Origin: Lagopus muta
Lineage: Eukaryota > Chordata > Aves > Galliformes > Phasianidae
DNA: 64,000 nt
Direction of reading: 5' to 3'
Assembly (NCBI RefSeq): GCF_023343835.1
Contig: NC_064449.1
Span: 2,827,778 to 2,891,777 of the forward strand
The notes under the pieces are model-generated. The model made no database searches and was not told the origin of the DNA. It was given only the letters and a program-made list of their open reading frames with translations. Every line of letters begins with the position of its first letter. The first letter of the stretch is position 1. The position numbers and the translations under genes were made by a program. Below are positions 20,276 to 34,208 of this stretch, piece after piece.

Positions 20276-21160
20276 TGTGAGAATGCTTCTTAGTCTTTTT
20301 TGGCTCAAAGCTTGCTTCCTGAGGTATTTCTTATGATAAGACTCTGAGTGACTTGTCAAGGAGGCAAGTGATGAGTGCTAACTGTGTGACAATCGCTTTG
20401 GGAACATTTGAAAGCCCCTTCCCCCCCAGAGCTGCTTGCTCTGGAGAAGAGCGGAAGACAGTGCTCAGCAGTGTTCACTGGCGGAACATCTGGCCTGTGG
20501 CCAAACCGCTCCAGCTTGGTATGGCAGGCTGGAGGATGATACCATTGTATCTTGCGAAGGCAAGATGCAAGTTGGTGCCTCCCTGCTTCCTCTTATCTGC
20601 TGGCAAGGCCAGAAAGATAAGAACAAAGCAGGTTCCTGCTGGGATCCCAGAGCCAGAAGCTGCCACCGCAAGGAGAACTGACTCAACCGCCTTGGCTTTG
20701 AGCTGTCACTCAAAGGAGAGCTGACTCGACCACTTTGGATTTGAGCTGTCACTCCAAAGATAGCTGACTCAACCACTTTGAAGCATTGAAAAAGGGCCAT
20801 CATCACCATGGTTGTTGTCGTGGTCCTTCGTCGTCAATAGAACAACAATGCCAGACGACCCACCACTAATGAAGATCAAAGACTGAACTACGAACCTCGC
20901 TGGATCCATGCTGGTGACTATGTCCCTCTTGCTTCCTATGAAGACGCCTTGCCACTTCTTTCCTATCTTATCTATCGCCCTCCTTCCTTTCCCCAGTACC
21001 CTAGTTCATAAAAGTGTCCGCCCTCCTCTTCCCCATTTCCCTGATTAAGATTTGTAATAAACTGGTCGGACCAACATTTGAATCGTTGCTTCTTAATCTC
21101 ACGCTGGGTATATAGATAAAAAAAGAACATCCTCTCCCTCCTATAAACTGAAGCGAGACA
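20276..21160 (+). mobile_element. Solo LTR copy 2 (885 bp, long class, TATA mutated)
   Basis: The long class has an extra 43-bp U3 repeat: repeat starts are at about 20701 and 20744. The TATA box position reads TATGAAG at 20937, unlike every other copy. AATAAA at 21056 is intact. The right flank is CCAAC (21161-21165). Confidence 0.88.
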
Positions 21161-22136
21161 CCAACCAAATCCATTTAGAATTCTCTAGTTCTACGACCTT
21201 GAAGGACCCTTCCAACCCAACCCATTTAGAATTCTCAGGTTCCATGACCTTGAAGGACCCTTCCTACCCAACCCATTCTAGAATTCTCTGGTTCCATGAA
21301 CTTTAAAGTCCCTTCCAACCCAACCCATTTAGAATTCCCTGGTTCCATGACCTTTAAAGTCCCTTCCAACCCAACCCATTTAGAATTCTCTGGTTCCACG
21401 ACCTTGCAGGACTCTTCCATTCCAACCCATTCTAGAATTCTCTGGTTCCATGACCTTCAAGGACCCTTCCAACCCAACCCATTTGGAATTCTCTGGTTCT
21501 ACGACCTTGAAGGACCTTTCCAATCCAACCCATTTAGAATTCTCTGGTTCCATGACCTTTAAGGACACTTCCAACCAAATCCATTTAGAATTCTCTGGTT
21601 CCATGACCTTCAAGGACCCTTCCAACCCAACCCATTTAGAATTCTCTGGTTCTACGACCTTCAAGGACCCTTCCAACCCAACCCATTTAGAATTCTCTGC
21701 TTCTACGACCTTTAAGGACCCTTCCAACCCAACCCATTTAGAATTCTCTGGTTCCACGACCTTGAAGGACCTTTCCAATCCAACCCATTTAGAATTCTCG
21801 GGTTCTACGACCTTGAAGGACCCTTCCAACCCAACCCATTTAGAATTCTCTGGTTCTACGACCTTTAAGGACCCTTCCAACACAACCCATTCAGAATTCT
21901 CTGGTTCTACCATCTTTAAGGACCCTTCCAACCCAACCTATTTAGAATTCTCTGGTTCCATGACCTTTCAGGACCCTTCCAACCCAACCTATTTAGAATT
22001 CTCTGGTTCCATGACCTTTCTGGACCCTTCCAACCCAACCCATTTAGAATTCTCTGGTTCCATGACCTTGAAGGACCCTTCCAACCCAACCCGTTTAGAA
22101 TTCTCTGGTTCCATCACCTTTAAGCACCCTTCCAAC
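21161..22136 (+). repeat. 51-bp minisatellite block 2, about 19 units
   Basis: The block includes 52-bp variants carrying TTCTAGAATTC instead of TTTAGAATTC near 21287 and 21430, which shift the plus reading frame. The downstream part is a long stop-free run. Confidence 0.9.
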
Positions 22137-23021
22137 TGTGAGAATGCTTCTTAGTCTTTTTTGGCTCAAAGCTTGCTTCCTGAGGTATTTCTTATGATAA
22201 GACTCTGAGTGACTTGTCAAGGAGGCAAGTGATGAGTGCTAACTGTGTGACAATCGCTTTGGGAACATTTGAAAGCCCCTTCCCCCCCAGAGCTGCTTGC
22301 TCTGGAGAAGAGCGGAAGACAGTGCTCAGCAGTGTTCACTGGCGGAACATCTGGCCTGTGGCCAAACCGCTCCAGCTTGGTATGGCAGGCTGGAGGATGA
22401 TACCATTGTATCTTGCGAAGGCAAGATGCATGTTGGAGCCTCCCTGCTTCCTCTTATCTGCTGGCAAGGCCAGAAAGATAAGAACAAAGGAGGTTCCTGC
22501 TGGGATCCCAGAGCCAGAAGCTGCCACCGCAAGGAGAACTGACTCAACCGCCTTGGCTTTGAGCTGTCACTCAAAGGAGAGCTGACTCGACCACTTTGGA
22601 TTTGAGCTGTCACTCCAAAGATAGCTGACTCAACCACTTTGAAGCATTGAAAAAGGGCCATCATCACCATGGTCATTGTCGTCGTCCTTCGTCGTCAATA
22701 GAACAACAATGCCAGACGACCCACCACTAATGAAGATCAAAGACTGAACTACGAACCTCGCTGGATCCATGCTGGTGACTATGTCCCTCTTGCTTCCTAT
22801 AAAGACGCCTTGCCACTTCTTTCCTATCTTTTCTATCGCCCTCCTTCCTTTCCCCAGTACCCAAATTCATAAAAGTGTCCGCCCTCCTCTTCCCCATTTC
22901 CCTGATTAAGATTTGTAATAAACTGGTTGGACCAACATTTGAATCGTTGCTTCTTAATCTCACGCTGGGTATATAGATAAAAAAAGAACATCCTCTCCAT
23001 CCTATAAACTGAAGCGAGACA
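22137..23021 (+). mobile_element. Solo LTR copy 3 (885 bp, long class)
   Basis: TATAAAG is at 22798 and AATAAA at 22917. The right flank is CCAAC. It shares the CTCCAAAGATAGCTGACTCA version of the third 43-bp repeat with copies 2, 4 and 15. Confidence 0.88.
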
Positions 23022-24049
23022 CCAACCCAATCCATTTAGAATTCTCTAGTTCTACGACCTTTAAGGACCCTTCCAACCCAACCCATTTAGAATTCTCTGG
23101 TTCCATGACCTTGAAGGACCCTTCCAACCCAACCCAATTAGAATTCTCTGGTTCCATGACCTTTAATGTCCCTTCCAATCCAACCCATTTAGAATTCTCT
23201 GGTTCCATGACCTTGAAGGACCCTTCCAACCCAACCCATTTAGAATTCTCTGGTTCTACGACCTTTAAGGACCCTTCCAACCCAACCCATTCTAGAATTC
23301 TCTGGTTCCATGAACTTTAATGCCCCGTCCAACCGAATCCATTCTAGAATTCTCTGGTTCCATGACCTTTAAAGTCCCTTCCAACCCAACCCATTTAGAA
23401 TTCTCTGGTTCCACGACCTTGCAGGACTCTTCCATTCCAACCCATTCTAGAAGTCTCTGGATCCATGACCTTCAAGGACCCTTCCAACCCAACCCATTTA
23501 GAATTCTCTGGTTCTACGACCTTGAAGCACGTTTCCAATCCAACCCATTTAGAATTCTCTGGTTCCATGACCTTTAAGGACACTTCCAACCAAATCCATT
23601 TAGAATTCTCTGGTTCCATGACCTTCAAGGACCCTTCCAACCCAACCCATTTAGAATTCTCTGGTTCCATGACCTTTAATGTCCCTTCCAACCCAACCCA
23701 TTTAGAATTCTCTGGTTCCATGACCTTTAAGCACCCTTCCAACCCAACCCATTTAGAATTCTCTGGTTCTACGACCTTCAAGGAGCCTTCCAACACAACC
23801 CATTTAGAATTCTCTGGTTCTACGATCTTTAAGGACCCTTCCAACCTAACCCATTTAGAATTCTCTGGTTCCATGACCTTTCAGGACCCTTCCAACCCAA
23901 CCCATTAAAAATTCTCTGGTTCCATGACCTTTCAGGACCCTTCCAACCCAACCCATTTAGAATTCTCTGGTTCCATGACCTTGAAGGACCCTTCCAACCC
24001 AACCCGTTTAGAATTCTCTGGTTCCATCACCTTTAGGCACCCTTCCAAC
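23022..24049 (+). repeat. 51-bp minisatellite block 3, about 20 units
   Basis: A single-base change makes a stop (CATTAAAAATTC near 23905) that interrupts the otherwise open plus frame. 52-bp variants occur near 23290, 23340 and 23445. Confidence 0.9.
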
Positions 24050-24934
24050 TGTGAGAATCCTTCTTAGTCTTTTTTGGCTCAAAGCTTGCTTCCTGAGGTA
24101 TTTCTTGTGATAAGACTCTGAGTGACTTGTCAAGGAGGCAAGTGATGAGGGCTAACTGTGTGACAATCGCTTTGGGAACATTTGAAAGCCCCTTCCCCCC
24201 CAGAGCTGCTTGCTCTGGAGAAGAGCGGAAGACAGTGCTCAGCAGTGTTCACTGGCGGAACATCTGGCCTGTGGCCAAACCGCTCCAGCTTGGTATGGCA
24301 GGCTGGAGGATGATACCATTGTATCTTGCGAAGGCAAGATGCAAGTTGGTGCCTCCCTGCTTCCTCTTATCTGCTGGCAAGGCCAGAAAGATAAGAACAA
24401 AGCAGGTTCCTGCTGGGATCCCAGAGCCAGAAGCTGCCACCGCAAGGAGAACTGACTCAACCGCCTTGGCTTTGAGCTGTCACTCAAAGGAGAGCTGACT
24501 CGACCACTTTGGATTTGAGCTGTCACTCCAAAGATAGCTGACTCAACCACTTTGAAGCATTGAAAAAGGGCCATCATCACCATGGTTGTTGTCGTCGTCC
24601 TTCGTCGTCAATAGAACAACAATGCCAGACGACCCACCACTACTGAAGATCAAAGACTGAACTACGAACCTCGCTGGATCCATGCTGGTGACTATGTCCC
24701 TCTTGCTTCCTATAAAGACGCCTTGCCACTTCTTTCCTATCTTATCTATCGCCCTCCTTCCTTTCCCCAGTACCCAAATTCATAAAAGTGTCCGCCCTCC
24801 TCTTCCCCATTTCCCTGATTAAGATTTGTAATAAACTGGTCGGACCAACATTTGAATCGTTGCTTCTTAATCTCACGCTGGGTATATAGATAAAAAAAGA
24901 ACATCCTCTCCCTCCTATAAACTGAAGCGAGACA
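24050..24934 (+). mobile_element. Solo LTR copy 4 (885 bp, long class)
   Basis: TATAAAG is at 24711 and AATAAA at 24830. The flanks are CCAAC on both sides. It is otherwise very close to copies 2 and 3. Confidence 0.88.
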
Positions 24935-26375
24935 CCAACCCAATCCATTTAGAATTCTCTAGTTCTACGACCTTTAAGGACCCTTCCAACCCAACCCATT
25001 TAGAATTCTCTGGTTCCATGACCTTGAAGGACCCTTCCAACCCAACCCATTTAGAATTCTCAGGTTCCATGACCTTGAAGGACCCTTCCAACCCAACCCA
25101 TTCTAGAATTCTCTGGTTCCATGAACTTTAATGTCCCTTCCAACCGAATCCATTCTAGAATTCTCTGGTTCCATGACCTTTAAGGACCCTACCATTCCAA
25201 CCCATTCTAGAATTCTCTGGTTCCATGACCTTTAATGTCCCTTCCAACCCAACCCATTTAGAATTCTCTGGTTCTACGACCTTTAAGGACCCTTCCAACC
25301 CAACCCAACCCATTTAGAATTCTCTGGTTCTACGACCTTGAAGGACCTTTCCATTCCAACCCATTTAGAATTCTCTGGTTCCATGACCTTGAAGGACACT
25401 TCCAACCCAATCCATTTAGAATTCTCTGGTTCCATGACCTTCAAGGACCCTTCCAACCCAACCCATTTAGAATTCTCTGGTTCCACGACCTTGAAGGACC
25501 TTTCCAATCCAACCCATTTAGAATTCTCTGGTTCTACGACCTTGAAGGACCCTTCCAACACAACCCATTTAGAATTCTCTGGTTCTACGACCTTTAAGGA
25601 CCCTTCCAACACAACCCATTTAGAATTCTCTGGTTCTACCATCTTTAAGGACCTTTCCATTCCAACCCATTTAGAATTCTCTGGTTCCATGACCTTTCAG
25701 GACCCTTCCAACCCAACCTATTTAGAATTCTCTGGTTCCATGACCTTCAAAGACCCTTCCAACCCAACCCATTTAGAATTCTCTGGTTCCACGACCTTGA
25801 AGGACCCTTCCAACCCAACCCATTTAGAATTCTCTGGTTCCATGACCTTTAAGGACACTTCCAATAAAATCCATTTAGAATTCTCTGGTTCCACGACCTT
25901 GAAGGACCTTTCCAATCCAACCCACTTAGAATTCTCTGGTTCTACGACCTTTAAGGACCCTTCCAACCCAACCTATTTAGAATTCTCTGGTTCCATGACC
26001 TTTCAGGACCCTTCCAACCCAACCCATTTAGAATTCTCTGGTTCTACGACCTTGAAGGACCCTTTCAACCCAACCCATTTAGAATTCTCTGGTTCTACGA
26101 CCTTTAAGGACCCTTCCAACACAACCCATTTAGAATTCTCTGGTTCTACCAACTTTAAGGACCCTTCCAACCCAACCTATTTAGAATTCTCTGGTTCCAT
26201 GACCTTTCAGGACCCTTCCAACCCAACCTATTTAGAATTCTCTGGTTCCATGACCTTTCAGGACCCTTCCAACCCAACCCATTTAGAATTCTCTGGTTCC
26301 ATGACCTTGAAGGAAACTTCCAACCCAACCCGTTTAGAATTCTCTGGTTCCATCACCTTTAAGCACCCTTCCAAC
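24935..26375 (+). repeat. 51-bp minisatellite block 4, about 28 units
   Basis: The block carries a 351-codon stop-free plus frame (25338-26393). One unit has a 5-bp AACCC insertion (near 25295). Much of the block matches block 5 at an offset of 2335 bp. Confidence 0.92.
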
Positions 26376-27218
26376 TGTGAGAATGCTTCTTAGTCTTTTT
26401 TGGCTCAAAGCTTGCTTCCTGAGGTATTTCTTATGATAAGACTCTGAGTGACTTGTCAAGGAGGCAAGTGATGAGTGCTAACTGTGTGACAATCGCTTTG
26501 GGAACATTTGAAACCCCTTCACCCCCCCAGAGCTGCTTGCTCTGGAGAAGAGCGGAAGACAGTGCTCAGCAGTGTTCACTGGCGGAACATCTGGCCTGTG
26601 GCCAAACCGCTCCAGCTTGGTATGGCAGGCTGGAGGATGATACCATTGTATCTTGCGAAGGCAAGATGCAAGTTGGAGCCTCCCTGCTTCCTCTTATCTG
26701 CTGGCAAGGCCAGAAAGATAAGAACAAAGCAGGTTCCTGCTGAGATCCCAGAGCCAGAAGCTGCCACCGCAAGGAGAACTGACTCAACCGCCTTGGCTTT
26801 GAGCTGTCACTCAAAGGAGAGCTGACTCAACCACTTTGAAGCATTGAAAAAGGGCCATCATCACCATGGTCGTTGTCGTCGTCCTTCGTCGTCAATAGAA
26901 CAACAATGCCAGACGACCCACCACTACTGAAGATCAAAGACTGAACTACGAACCTCGCTGGATCCATGCTGGTGACTATGTCCCTCTTGCTTCCTATAAA
27001 GACGCCTTGCCACTTCTTTCCTATCTTATCTATCGCCCTCCTTCCTTTCCCCAGAACCCTAATTCATAAAAGTGTCCGCCCTCCTCTTCCCCATTTCCCT
27101 GATTAAGATTTGTAATAAACTGGTCGGACCAACATTTGAATCGTTGCTTCTTAATCTCACGCTGGGTATATAGATAAAAAAAGAACATCCTCTCCCTCCT
27201 ATAAACTGAAGCGAGACA
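26376..27218 (+). mobile_element. Solo LTR copy 5 (843 bp, short class)
   Basis: TATAAAG is at 26995 and AATAAA at 27114. The flanks are CCAAC on both sides. It has the short U3 with two TGACTCA cores. Confidence 0.88.
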
Positions 27219-28761
27219 CCAACCCAATCCATTTAGAATTCTCTAGTTCTACGACCTTGAAGGACCCTTCCAACCCAACCCATTTAGAATTCTCTGGTTC
27301 CATGACCTTGAAGGACCCTTCCAACCCAACCCATTTAGAATTCTCTGGTTCCATGACCTTGAAGGACCCTTCCAACCCAACCCATTTAGAATTCTCAGGT
27401 TCCATGACCTTGAAGGACCCTTCCAACCCAACCCATTCTAGAATTCTCTGGTTCCATGAACTTTAATGTCCCTTCCAACCGAATCCATTCTAGAATTCTC
27501 TGGTTCCATGACCTTTAAGGACCCTACCATTCCAACCCATTCTAGAATTCTCTGGTTCCATGACCTTTAATGTCCCTTCCAACCCAACCCATTTAGAATT
27601 CTCTGGTTCTACGACCTTTAAGGACCCTTCCAACCCAACCCAACCCATTTAGAATTCTCTGGTTCTACGACCTTGAAGGACCTTTCCATTCCAACCCATT
27701 TAGAATTCTCTGGTTCCATGACCTTGAAGGACACTTCCAACCCAATCCATTTAGAATTCTCTGGTTCCATGACCTTCAAGGACCCTTCCAACCCAACCCA
27801 TTTAGAATTCTCTGGTTCCACGACCTTGAAGGACCTTTCCAATCCAACCCATTTAGAATTCTCTGGTTCTACGACCTTGAAGGACCCTTCCAACACAACC
27901 CATTTAGAATTCTCTGGTTCTACGACCTTTAAGGACCCTTCCAACACAACCCATTTAGAATTCTCTGGTTCTACCATCTTTAAGGACCTTTCCATTCCAA
28001 CCCATTTAGAATTCTCTGGTTCCATGACCTTTCAGGACCCTTCCAACCCAACCTATTTAGAATTCTCTGGTTCCATGACCTTCAAAGACCCTTCCAACCC
28101 AACCCATTTAGAATTCTCTGGTTCCACGACCTTGAAGGACCCTTCCAACCCAACCCATTTAGAATTCTCTGGTTCCATGACCTTTAAGGACACTTCCAAT
28201 AAAATCCATTTAGAATTCTCTGGTTCCACGACCTTGAAGGACCTTTCCAATCCAACCCACTTAGAATTCTCTGGTTCTACGACCTTCAAGGACCCTTCCA
28301 ACCCAACCCATTTAGAATTCTCTGGTTCTACGACCTTTAAGGACCCTTCCAACCCAACCTATTTAGAATTCTCTGGTTCCATGACCTTTCAGGACCCTTC
28401 CAACCCAACCCATTTAGAATTCTCTGGTTCTACGACCTTGAAGGACCCTTTCAACCCAACCCATTTAGAATTCTCTGGTTCTACGACCTTTAAGGACCCT
28501 TCCAACACAACCCATTTAGAATTCTCTGGTTCTACCAACTTTAAGGACCCTTCCAACCCAACCTATTTAGAATTCTCTGGTTCCATGACCTTTCAGGACC
28601 CTTCCAACCCAACCTATTTAGAATTCTCTGGTTCCATGACCTTTCAGGACCCTTCCAACCCAACCCATTTAGAATTCTCTGGTTCCATGACCTTGAAGGA
28701 AACTTCCAACCCAACCCGTTTAAAATTCTCTGGTTCCATCACCTTTAAGCACCCTTCCAAC
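27219..28761 (+). repeat. 51-bp minisatellite block 5, about 30 units
   Basis: The block is like block 4 with two extra units. It contains the longest open frame of the array (368 codons, 27673-28779). Its 3' half recurs as the 3' half of block 7. Confidence 0.92.
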
Positions 28762-29604
28762 TGTGAGAATGCTTCTTAGTCTTTTTTGGCTCAAAGCTTG
28801 CTTCCTGAGGTATTTCTTATGATAAGACTCTGTGAGACTTGTCAAGGAGGCAAGTGATGAGTGCTAACTGTGTGACAATCGCTTTGGGATCATTTGAAAG
28901 CCCCTTCCCCCCCCAGAGCTGCTTGCTCTGGAGAAGAGCGGAAGACAGTGCTCAGCAGTGTTCACTGGCGGAACATCTGGCCTGTGGCCAAACCGCTCCA
29001 GCTTGGTATGGCAGGCTGGAGGATGATACCATTGTATCTTGCGAAGGCAAGATGCAAGTTGGAGCCTCCCTGCTTCCTCTTATCTGCTGGCAAGGCCAGA
29101 AAGATAAGAACAAAGCAGGTTCCTGCTGAGATCCCAGAGCCAGAAGCTGCCACCGCAAGGAGAACTGACTCAACCGCCTTGGCTTTGAGCTGTCACTCAA
29201 AGGAGAGCTGACTCAACCACTTTGAAGCATTGAAAAAGGGCCATCATCACCATGGTCGTTGTCGTCGTCCTTCGTCGTCAATAGAACAACAATGCCAGAC
29301 GACCCACCACTACTGAAGATCAAAGACTGAACTACGAACCTCGCTGGATCCATGCTGGTGACTATGTCCCTCTTGCTTCCTATAAAGACGCCTTGCCACT
29401 TCTTTCCTATCTTTTCTATCGCCCTCCTTCCTTTCCCCAGAACCCTAATTCATAAAAGTGTCCGCCCTCCTCTTCCCCATTTCCCTGATTAAGATTTGTA
29501 ATAAACTGGTCGGACCAACATTTGAATCGTTGCTTCTTAATCTCACGCTGGGTATATAGATAAAAAAAGAACATCCTCACCCTCCTATAAACTGAAGCGA
29601 GACA
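28762..29604 (+). mobile_element. Solo LTR copy 6 (843 bp, short class)
   Basis: TATAAAG is at 29381 and AATAAA at 29500. It is practically the same sequence as copy 8, 4604 bp downstream, including the shared variants CTGTGAGACTTG and CATCCTCACC. Confidence 0.88.
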
Positions 29605-31454
29605 CCAACCCAATCCATTTAGAATTCTCTAGTTCTACGACCTTGAAGGACCCTTCCAACCCAACCCATTTAGAATTCTCTGGTTCCATGACCTTGAAGG
29701 ACCCTTCCAACCCAACCCATTTAGAATTCTCAGGTTCCATCACCTTGAAGGACCCTTCCAACCCAACCCATTCTAGAATTCTCTGGTTCCATAAACTTTA
29801 ATGTCCCTTCCAACCGAATCCATTCTAGAATTCTCTGGTTCCATGACCTTTAAGGATCCTACCATTCCAACCCATTCTAGAATTCTCTGGTTCCATGACC
29901 TTTAATGTCCCTTCCAACCCAACCCATTTAGAATTCTCTGGTTCTACGACCTTTAAGGACCCTTCCAACCCAACCCAACCCATTTAGAATTCTCTGGTTC
30001 TACTACCTTGAAGGACCTTTCCATTCCAACCCATTTAGAATTCTCTGGTTCCATGACCTTGAAGGACACTTCAAACCCAATCCATTTAGAATTCTCTGGT
30101 TCCATGACCTTCAAGGACCCTTCCAACCCAACCCATTTAGAATTCTCTGGTTCTACGACCTTCAAGGACCCTTCCAACCCAACCCATTTAGAATTCTCTG
30201 GTTCTACGACCTTTAAGGACCCTTCCAAACAAACCCATTTAGAATTCTCTGGTTCCACGACCTTGAAGGACCTTTCCAATCCAACCCATTTAGAATTCTC
30301 TGGTTCTACGACCTTGAAGGACCCTTCCAACACAACCCATTTAGAATTCTCTGGTTCTACGACCTTTAAGGACCCTTCCAACACAACCCATTTAGAATTC
30401 TCTGGTTCTACCATCTTTAAGGACCCTTCCAACCCAACCTATTTAGAATTCTCTGGTTCCATGACCTTTCAGGACCCTTCCAACCCAACCCATTTAGAAT
30501 TCTCTGGTTCCACGACCTTGAAGGACCCTTCCATTCCAACCCATTCTAGAATTCTCTGGTTCCATGACCTTTAATGTCCCTTCCAACCCAACCCACTTAG
30601 TATTCTCTGGTTCTACGACCTTTAAGGACCCTTCCAACCCAACCCATTTAGAATTCTCTGGTTCCACGACCTTCAAGGACCTTTCCAATCCAACCCATTT
30701 AGAATTCTCTGGTTCCATGACCTTTAAGGACACTTCCAACCAAATCCATTTAGAATTCTCTGGTTCCATGACCTTCAAGGACCCTTCCAACCCAACCCAT
30801 TTAGAATTCTCTGGTTCTACGACCTTCAAGGACCCTTCCAACCCAACCCATTTAGAATTCTCTGGTTCTACGACCTTTAAGGACCCTTCCAACCCAACCT
30901 ATTTAGAATTCTCTGGTTCCATGACCTTTCAGGACCCTTCCAACCCAACCCATTTAGAATTCTCGGGTTCTACGACCTTTAAGGACCCTTCCAACCTAAC
31001 CCATTTAGAATTCTCTGGTTCTACGACCTTTAAGGACCCTTCCAACCCAACCTATTTAGAATTCTCTGGTTCCATGACCTTTCAGGACCCTTCCAACCCA
31101 ACCCATTTAGAATTCTCTGGTTCTACGACCTTGAAGGACCCTTCCAACCCAACCCATTTAGAATTCTCTGGTTCTACGACCTTTAAGGACCCTTCCAACA
31201 CAACCCATTTAGAATTCTCTGGTTCTACCATCTTTAAGGACCCTTCCAACCCAACCTATTTAGAATTCTCTGGTTCCATGACCTTTCAGGACCCTTCCAA
31301 CCCAACCTATTTAGAATTCTCTGGTTCCATGACCTTTCAGGACCCTTCCAACCCAACCCATTTAGAATTCTCTGGTTCCATGACCTTGAAGGACCCTTCC
31401 AACCCAACCCGTTTAGAATTCTCTGGTTCCATCACCTTTAAGCACCCTTCCAAC
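29605..31454 (+). repeat. 51-bp minisatellite block 6, about 36 units
   Basis: The block is 1850 bp, the same length as block 8, with matching translated frames (188 and 302 codons) at an offset of 4604 bp. This indicates a recent duplication. Confidence 0.92.
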
Positions 31455-32340
31455 TGTGAGAATGCTTCTTAGTCTTTTTTGGCTCAAAGCTTGCTTCCTG
31501 AGGTATTTCTTATGATAAGACTCTGTGAGACTTGTCAAGGAGGCAAGTGATGAGTGCTAACTGTGTGACAATCGCTTTGGGATCATTTGAAAGCCCCTTC
31601 CCCCCCCAGAGCTGCTTGCTCTGGAGAAGAGCGGAAGACAGTGCTCAGCAGTGTTCACTGGCGGAACATCTGGCCTGTGGCCAAACCGCTCCAGCTTGGT
31701 ATGGCAGGCTGGAGGATGATACCATTGTATCTTGCGAAGGCAAGATGCAAGTTGGAGCCTCCCTGCTTCCTCTTATCTGCTGGCAAGGCCAGAAAGATAA
31801 GAACAAAGCAGGTTCCTGCTGGGATCCCAGAGCCAGAAGCTGCCACCGCAAGGAGAACTGACTCAACCGCCTTGGCTTTGAGCTGTCACTCAAAGGAGAG
31901 CTGACTCGACCACTTTGGATTTGAGCTGTCACTCCAAGGATAGCTGACTTAACCACTTTGAAGCATTGAAAAAGGGCCATCATCACCATGGTCTTTGTCG
32001 TCGTCCTTCGTCGTCAATAGAACAACAATGCCAGACGACCCACCACTAATGAAGATCAAAGACTGAACTACGAACCTCGCTGGATCCATGCTGGTGACTA
32101 TGTCCCTCTTGCTTCCTATAAAGACGCCTTGCCACTTCTTTCCTATCTTTTCTATCGCCCTCCTTCCTTTCCCCAGAACCCTAATTCATAAAAGTGTCCG
32201 CCCTCCTCTTCCCCATTTCCCTGATTAAGATTTGTAATAAACTGGTCGGACCAACATTTGAATCGTTGCTTCTTAATCTCACGCTGGGTATATAGATAAA
32301 AAAAGAACATCCTCTCCTTCCTATAAACTGAAGTGAGACA
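31455..32340 (+). mobile_element. Solo LTR copy 7 (886 bp, long class)
   Basis: TATAAAG is at 32117 and AATAAA at 32236. The third 43-bp repeat reads TGACTTA, so one AP-1-like core is lost. Copy 9 shares this change. The flanks are CCAAC. Confidence 0.88.
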
Positions 32341-33365
32341 CCAACCCAATCCATTTAGAATTCTCTAGTTCTACGACCTTTAAGGACCCTTCCAACCCAA
32401 CCCATTTAGAATTCTCTGGTTCCATGACCTTGAACGACCCTTCCAACACAACCCATTTAAAATTCTCTGGTTCTACGACCTTGAAGGACCTTTCCAATCC
32501 AATCCATTTAGAATTCTCTGGTTCCATGACCTTCAAGGACCCTTCCAACCAAACGCATTTAGAATTCTCTGGTTCTACGACCTTTAAGGACCCTTCCAAC
32601 CCAACCCATTTAGAATTCTCTGGTTCCATGACCTTCAAGGACCCTTCCAACCCAACCCATTTAGAATTCTCTGGTTCCATGACCTTTAATGTCCGTTCCA
32701 ACCCAACCCATTTAGAATTCTCTGGTTCCACGACCTTGAAGGACCCTTCCAACCCAACCCATTTAGAATTCTCTGGTTCCATGACCTTTAAGGACACTTC
32801 CAATAAAATCCATTTAGAATTCTCTGGTTCCACGACCTTGAAGGACCTTTCCAATCCAACCCACTTAGAATTCTCTGGTTCTACGACCTTCAAGGACCCT
32901 TCCAACCCAACCCATTTAGAATTCTCTGGTTCTACGACCTTTAAGGACCCTTCCAACCCAACCTATTTAGAATTCTCTGGTTCCATGACCTTTCAGGACC
33001 CTTCCAACCCAACCCATTTAGAATTCTCTGGTTCTACGACCTTGAAGGACCCTTTCAACCCAACCCATTTAGAATTCTCTGGTTCTACGACCTTTAAGGA
33101 CCCTTCCAACACAACCCATTTAGAATTCTCTGGTTCTACCAACTTTAAGGACCCTTCCAACCCAACCTATTTAGAATTCTCTGGTTCCATGACCTTTCAG
33201 GACCCTTCCAACCCAACCTATTTAGAATTCTCTGGTTCCATGACCTTTCAGGACCCTTCCAACCCAACCCATTTAGAATTCTCTGGTTCCATGACCTTGA
33301 AGGAAACTTCCAACCCAACCCGTTTAAAATTCTCTGGTTCCATCACCTTTAAGCACCCTTCCAAC
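32341..33365 (+). repeat. 51-bp minisatellite block 7, about 20 units (hybrid block)
   Basis: The first third matches the start of block 9 (units with LNDPSNTTHLKF, SNQTHL, NVRSNPTHL). From about 32700-32745 on, it matches the 3' half of block 5 (SNKIHL, DPFNPTHL, TNFKDP, KETSNPTRLKF). It is therefore the crossover junction of the 4604-bp duplication. Confidence 0.88.
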
Positions 33366-34208
33366 TGTGAGAATGCTTCTTAGTCTTTTTTGGCTCAAAG
33401 CTTGCTTCCTGAGGTATTTCTTATGATAAGACTCTGTGAGACTTGTCAAGGAGGCAAGTGATGAGTGCTAACTGTGTGACAATCGCTTTGGGATCATTTG
33501 AAAGCCCCTTCCCCCCCCAGAGCTGCTTGCTCTGGAGAAGAGCGGAAGACAGTGCTCAGCAGTGTTCACTGGCGGAACATCTGGCCTGTGGCCAAACCGC
33601 TCCAGCTTGGTATGGCAGGCTGGAGGATGATACCATTGTATCTTGCGAAGGCAAGATGCAAGTTGGAGCCTCCCTGCTTCCTCTTATCTGCTGGCAAGGC
33701 CAGAAAGATAAGAACAAAGCAGGTTCCTGCTGAGATCCCAGAGCCAGAAGCTGCCACCGCAAGGAGAACTGACTCAACCGCCTTGGCTTTGAGCTGTCAC
33801 TCAAAGGAGAGCTGACTCAACCACTTTGAAGCATTGAAAAAGGGCCATCATCACCATGGTCGTTGTCGTCGTCCTTCGTCGTCAATAGAACAACAATGCC
33901 AGACGACCCACCACTACTGAAGATCAAAGACTGAACTACGAACCTCGCTGGATCCATGCTGGTGACTATGTCCCTCTTGCTTCCTATAAAGACGCCTTGC
34001 CACTTCTTTCCTATCTTTTCTATCGCCCTCCTTCCTTTCCCCAGAACCCTAATTCATAAAAGTGTCCGCCCTCCTCTTCCCCATTTCCCTGATTAAGATT
34101 TGTAATAAACTGGTCGGACCAACATTTGAATCGTTGCTTCTTAATCTCACGCTGGGTATATAGATAAAAAAAGAACATCCTCACCCTCCTATAAACTGAA
34201 GCGAGACA
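33366..34208 (+). mobile_element. Solo LTR copy 8 (843 bp, short class)
   Basis: TATAAAG is at 33985 and AATAAA at 34104. It is the duplicate of copy 6 at +4604 bp. The flanks are CCAAC. Confidence 0.88.

Noticed and set aside
27673-28779. 368-codon repetitive open frame as a protein-coding gene
   Set aside because: It is a direct result of a stop-free 51-bp period. The minus strand is equally open, other blocks give frames of every length, and 52-bp units break the frame freely.
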